DNA of 7,525 bases from Acidimicrobiales bacterium (GTDB lineage: Bacteria > Actinomycetota > Acidimicrobiia > Acidimicrobiales > JABEUL01): positions 1 through 7,525 of the forward strand of contig DAIDJA010000078.1 of NCBI GenBank assembly GCA_027451605.1. Direction: 5' to 3'. The notes under the pieces were generated by a model. The model was not told where the DNA came from, made no database searches, and was given only the letters and a program-made list of their open reading frames with translations. Shown here piece by piece: positions 5,441 through 7,525 of the stretch; the stretch's first letter is position 1; each line of letters begins with the position of its first letter. A program made the position numbers and the translations under genes.

Positions 5441-6004
5441 ATGTTGATTTTAGTAAGACACGGTCAAACTCAATGGTCGTTGACGGGTCAGCATACCGGA
5501 TTAACCGATATTTCTTTGACTAAAGACGGTATCGAATCAGCCAAGAAGCTTAAACCATACTTGGGACAATTTAGTTTCGATCTGATACTGTCATCCCCGC
5601 TGAGCCGAGCCAAAGATACAGCCAAATATGCGGGTTTTGACAACATTCAAATTGATGATGATCTTTTGGAATGGAATTACGGTGACACAGAGGGACTAAC
5701 TTCATTGCAAATGGATGAGCTTAAACCCGGATGGAACCTCTTTAAAGACGGAGTCACCAACGGGGAAGAGATTCAACAGGTTTATGAAAGGGCTTTGAGA
5801 GTAGTAGATAAGGTCGAACCCTATTTCGATAAAAACGTTCTCATTTTTGCTCACGGTCACATTCTTAGGGTTCTGGCTTGTGCTTGGATCGGACAGGATC
5901 CCCATTTTGGCTCAAAACTTGTACTTGATCCCTGTTCGGTGAGTTACCTGGGCTATGAACATGACTCAAGGGCGATAATTAGGTGGAATTTTACAGAATA
6001 TTAA
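5441..6004 (+). CDS. Histidine phosphatase family protein (phosphoglycerate-mutase-like)
   Basis: Cytoplasmic phosphohydrolase or mutase of the histidine phosphatase (2H-phosphatase) superfamily, 187 residues. Seen: RHGQT at 6-10 with the phospho-accepting His7; LSSPLSRAKDTA at 50-61 with Arg56; EWNYGDTEGL at 77-86 with the acid Glu77; AHGH at 137-140 with His138. These complete the catalytic set (Arg6, His7, Arg56, Glu77, His138). The EWxYGxxEG form and the short length resemble actinobacterial acid-phosphatase-like members rather than the longer glycolytic GpmA enzymes, so a phosphatase of small metabolites is more likely than a phosphoglycerate mutase. The substrate cannot be read from sequence. 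ATG 5441 has an AAAGGT Shine-Dalgarno seven bases upstream. It is the last gene of the plus-strand cluster and converges on the Rrf2 gene 70 bases later. Confidence 0.92.
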   Translation: MLILVRHGQTQWSLTGQHTGLTDISLTKDGIESAKKLKPYLGQFSFDLILSSPLSRAKDTAKYAGFDNIQIDDDLLEWNYGDTEGLTSLQMDELKPGWNLFKDGVTNGEEIQQVYERALRVVDKVEPYFDKNVLIFAHGHILRVLACAWIGQDPHFGSKLVLDPCSVSYLGYEHDSRAIIRWNFTEY

Positions 6005-6073
6005 GGTGACCACCGTTGTCCGTGGCAGCTCCGTATTAATGTCTTTAATTATCCTTGTAGTCTAAAGTGTTTC

Positions 6074-6517
6074 CTAATGGAGTCTTTTGACGTCTGATTT
6101 GCCGAGCGACCGATCCACCATATCCTGAATAGTGAATGTCGACAGATGTTCTTTCATGTGTTCGCCTACCTCATCCCAGACTTCGAGTAGTACGCACTGC
6201 CCTTCGTGCTGGCAGGCTCCGTTCTCATGAGGTCTGCCAAAATCCCCTGCCGATATAGGTCCGTCCACCGCGCTGACAATTTCGCCGAGAGTAATCTGGT
6301 TCAGTGGTCTTGCCAACACATAACCTCCCCCCACTCCGCGTTTCGAGACCACGATTCCGGCACCTTTTAGCGCCAGTAGTATTTGCTCCAAGTAAGGCTG
6401 CGGAAGACCGGTTCTGTCGGCTAAATCCTTTACCGAAGTCGGACCTGAATCATCTTTGTGCAGTGCTAATGAAAGTAACGCCCTTGAAGCGTAGTCTCCT
6501 CGTGTCGAAACTCGCAT
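6074..6517 (-). CDS. Rrf2-family transcriptional regulator, two-cysteine type
   Basis: DNA-binding regulator of the Rrf2 family (IscR, NsrR, CymR, RsrR), 147 residues. Seen: an N-terminal winged helix, with MRVSTRGDYASRAL at the start, recognition-helix region LPQPYLEQIL at 38-47 and the wing KRGVGGGYVLARP at 59-71, followed by the dimerisation helix. Cys102 and Cys108 are spaced C-x5-C as the first two ligands of the IscR/NsrR cluster motif, but the third position, six residues on, is Trp114. The RsrR ligand positions Glu8 and His12 are Asp8 and Arg12 here. Whether it binds an Fe-S cluster or acts by thiol chemistry is therefore open. The ATG at 6517 has no Shine-Dalgarno, so the mRNA may be leaderless or have a short leader. 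It is divergent from bpa, with 175 bases shared between them. Family confidence is high; the ligand is unknown. Confidence 0.93.
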   Translation of the reverse strand: MRVSTRGDYASRALLSLALHKDDSGPTSVKDLADRTGLPQPYLEQILLALKGAGIVVSKRGVGGGYVLARPLNQITLGEIVSAVDGPISAGDFGRPHENGACQHEGQCVLLEVWDEVGEHMKEHLSTFTIQDMVDRSLGKSDVKRLH

Positions 6518-6532
6518 AACTAATATCTTAGT

Positions 6533-6562
6533 GTAACTCGGTTAAATTAAAATCGGAGTTAC
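6533..6562. promoter_or_regulatory. Inverted repeat near the Rrf2 gene start, possible operator
   Basis: GTAACTC (6533-6539) and GAGTTAC (6556-6562) are perfect seven-base inverted arms separated by 16 AT-rich bases. They flank a possible minus-strand -10, TTTAAT (plus 6546-6551), whose -35, TTGAAT (plus 6570-6575), is 18 bases away. The site lies 16 bases before the Rrf2 start, where autoregulatory sites of this family often occur. The near-palindrome CTAATATCTTAG at 6519-6530 lies closer still. Function is inferred from position only. Confidence 0.4.
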
Positions 6563-6692
6563 GAGCCAAATTCAAAACCACCGTCTTTACGGGTATATCC
6601 CAATTTGGAAATTAAAAACCACCTCTAAAAAATGACTGTTCTGAATTGACTTGGTATTGGGTATAAATTTTTTGGATTAAATTAGTTACATT

Positions 6693-7334
6693 ATGATGTT
6701 ATTTTTCAATTTTGCTCAGTTTAACAATTTTGCATGGTTAAATACCATAAAATCATTTCCCACAGGATACGACTGCCCACCAAATGATGGTGACTTTAAT
6801 TTAATATCTTGCAGTTCGGGTCCGATTGAGCCGATATCACCCAATGAACTGGTCGTTGAAACTGCCGGGGAAGATTCGGATGTAGATGAAGTCGTTGATG
6901 TCTCAAGAGACTCTTCGGGTGAAATTGAAGTAGTCGAAATGGTGGAACAGCCGGCTAAAGTGATGAGGATAGGATCGATGGTAAAGCAGTTGCTGGATGA
7001 GGTCCGTCAGTCAAAACTGGACGAACAAGCTCGGACACGACTGGCAGAAATCCACAACATTTCCATAAAGGAGTTGGCGGGCACCCTGAGCCCGGATCTG
7101 GTGGGCGAACTGGAAAGAATTACACTTCCGTTCACCGAAGAAGCACCGTCTGAAGCTGAACTGAGAATAGCTCAAGCTCAATTGGTAGGATGGCTTGAAG
7201 GTCTTTTCCATGGCATCCAGGCAACGTTATTTGCTCAACAGATGGCTATGAGAAATCAAATTCAGTCCAACAGGATGCCCGGTGGTGACGGAGGACCTTC
7301 CTCCGGAGAGCTACGTCCCGGAACATATCTGTAA
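6693..7334 (+). CDS. bpa: Bacterial proteasome activator Bpa/PafE
   Basis: ATP-independent activator of the 20S core proteasome: a dodecameric ring of four-helix-bundle subunits that docks on the proteasome by a C-terminal motif and feeds unfolded proteins in. Seen: an acidic stretch at 56-82, then the highly conserved core VEQPAKVMRIG (84-94), KQLLDEVR, LTLPF-like ITLPF (143-147), and an invariant block from AELRIAQAQLVGWLEG (155-170) through LFHGIQATLFAQQMAMR (171-187). The tail is Gly/Pro-rich and ends GTYL, where the mycobacterial protein ends GQYL, the proteasome-docking motif. At 213 residues it is longer than the mycobacterial protein (about 174), because the first 50 residues, Phe/Asn-rich then polar, have no counterpart. 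ATG 6693 and 6696 are the first starts after an in-frame stop and have no Shine-Dalgarno. The next standard start, Met83, would lose the acidic segment. It stands alone, divergent from the Rrf2 gene. Confidence 0.95.
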   Translation: MMLFFNFAQFNNFAWLNTIKSFPTGYDCPPNDGDFNLISCSSGPIEPISPNELVVETAGEDSDVDEVVDVSRDSSGEIEVVEMVEQPAKVMRIGSMVKQLLDEVRQSKLDEQARTRLAEIHNISIKELAGTLSPDLVGELERITLPFTEEAPSEAELRIAQAQLVGWLEGLFHGIQATLFAQQMAMRNQIQSNRMPGGDGGPSSGELRPGTYL

Positions 7335-7377
7335 CCGATCAATTATTGGTTTGAAGCAGTGATAGTTTTTTGAATTT

Positions 7378-7419
7378 TCGTTTCGATTTTGGTCATTGAA
7401 GTTAAAAAAATCAAAACGA
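7378..7419. repeat. Inverted repeat downstream of bpa
   Basis: TCGTTTCGATTTT (7378-7390) and AAAATCAAAACGA (7407-7419) match as inverted arms with one mismatch around a 16-base loop. A second, smaller hairpin starts at the bpa stop: AACCGAT (7333-7339) with ATTGGTT (7345-7351), including one G-T pair, and a T-run follows 13 bases later (7365-7370). One or both may act as the bpa transcription end, but neither has the tight GC-stem plus T-run form. Confidence 0.4.
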
Positions 7420-7525
7420 TTTGGCGGTAAACTATTAGATACCTCATTCTTTTCGGGGATTGTGAGAGAAGTGCCCGAGGTCCACGGTCAGAGTAACTGA
7501 TTGTGCCGACAAATTAAAATCAAAA

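Noticed and set aside
6005..6073. CCAC/GTGG hairpin after the phosphatase gene as a terminator
   Set aside because: Four paired bases followed by a mismatch and no T-run; not convincing.
7444..7524. Possible C-terminal end of a minus-strand gene entering from the right edge (26 open codons to a TGA)
   Set aside because: Too short to judge, no recognisable motif; a frame of this length is expected by chance. More sequence to the right would settle it.
7441..7525. More GC-rich stretch at the right edge as a structured RNA or tRNA
   Set aside because: No cloverleaf, TTC-loop-like motif or tmRNA/RNase P signature could be found.

Overview
The window reads as chromosomal DNA of an AT-rich actinobacterium. 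The strongest taxonomic marker is the last gene. It encodes Bpa/PafE, the ATP-independent activator of the bacterial 20S proteasome, a family known from proteasome-bearing actinobacteria. The AT-rich composition, the TTG/GTG starts and several genes without a Shine-Dalgarno sequence fit a low-G+C lineage such as some Acidimicrobiia. That placement is inference, because no rRNA or other phylogenetic marker lies in the window.

Layout. Positions 2-247 (+) are the 3' end of an unrecognised gene cut by the window edge. Positions 411-896 (+) encode a short beta-carbonic anhydrase of the mycobacterial Rv1284 type. Convergent to it lies a three-gene minus-strand operon (2811 to 1006): a rhodanese/persulfide-dioxygenase fusion, a CsoR-family repressor with the thiol-only (CstR-like) cysteine pattern, and a DUF302 protein. 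A CsoR/CstR-type operator (2826-2841) sits 14 bases before the first start codon. Together these look like a self-regulated reactive-sulfur (sulfide/persulfide) detoxification operon.

Positions 2812-3268 are a 457-base divergent intergenic region. It holds the operator, a small hairpin, a striking 41-base interrupted palindrome (3142-3182) and a possible 25-codon leader ORF whose stop overlaps the next start. A plus-strand cluster follows (3269-6004): a membrane-anchored S11 D-Ala-D-Ala carboxypeptidase, a YbjQ-family protein with a repetitive Q/N/G/Y-rich N-terminus, an 82-residue single-pass membrane protein and a histidine phosphatase. Gaps of 33-54 bases make co-transcription plausible. 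A minus-strand Rrf2-family regulator (6517-6074) is convergent to the phosphatase and divergent from bpa (6693-7334).

The part with the best claim to be a coherent, less-described system is the persulfide operon, because its rhodanese domain precedes the dioxygenase domain, the reverse of CstB and of the characterised PDO-rhodanese fusion. I saw no tRNA, rRNA, CRISPR array, transposon or phage gene.
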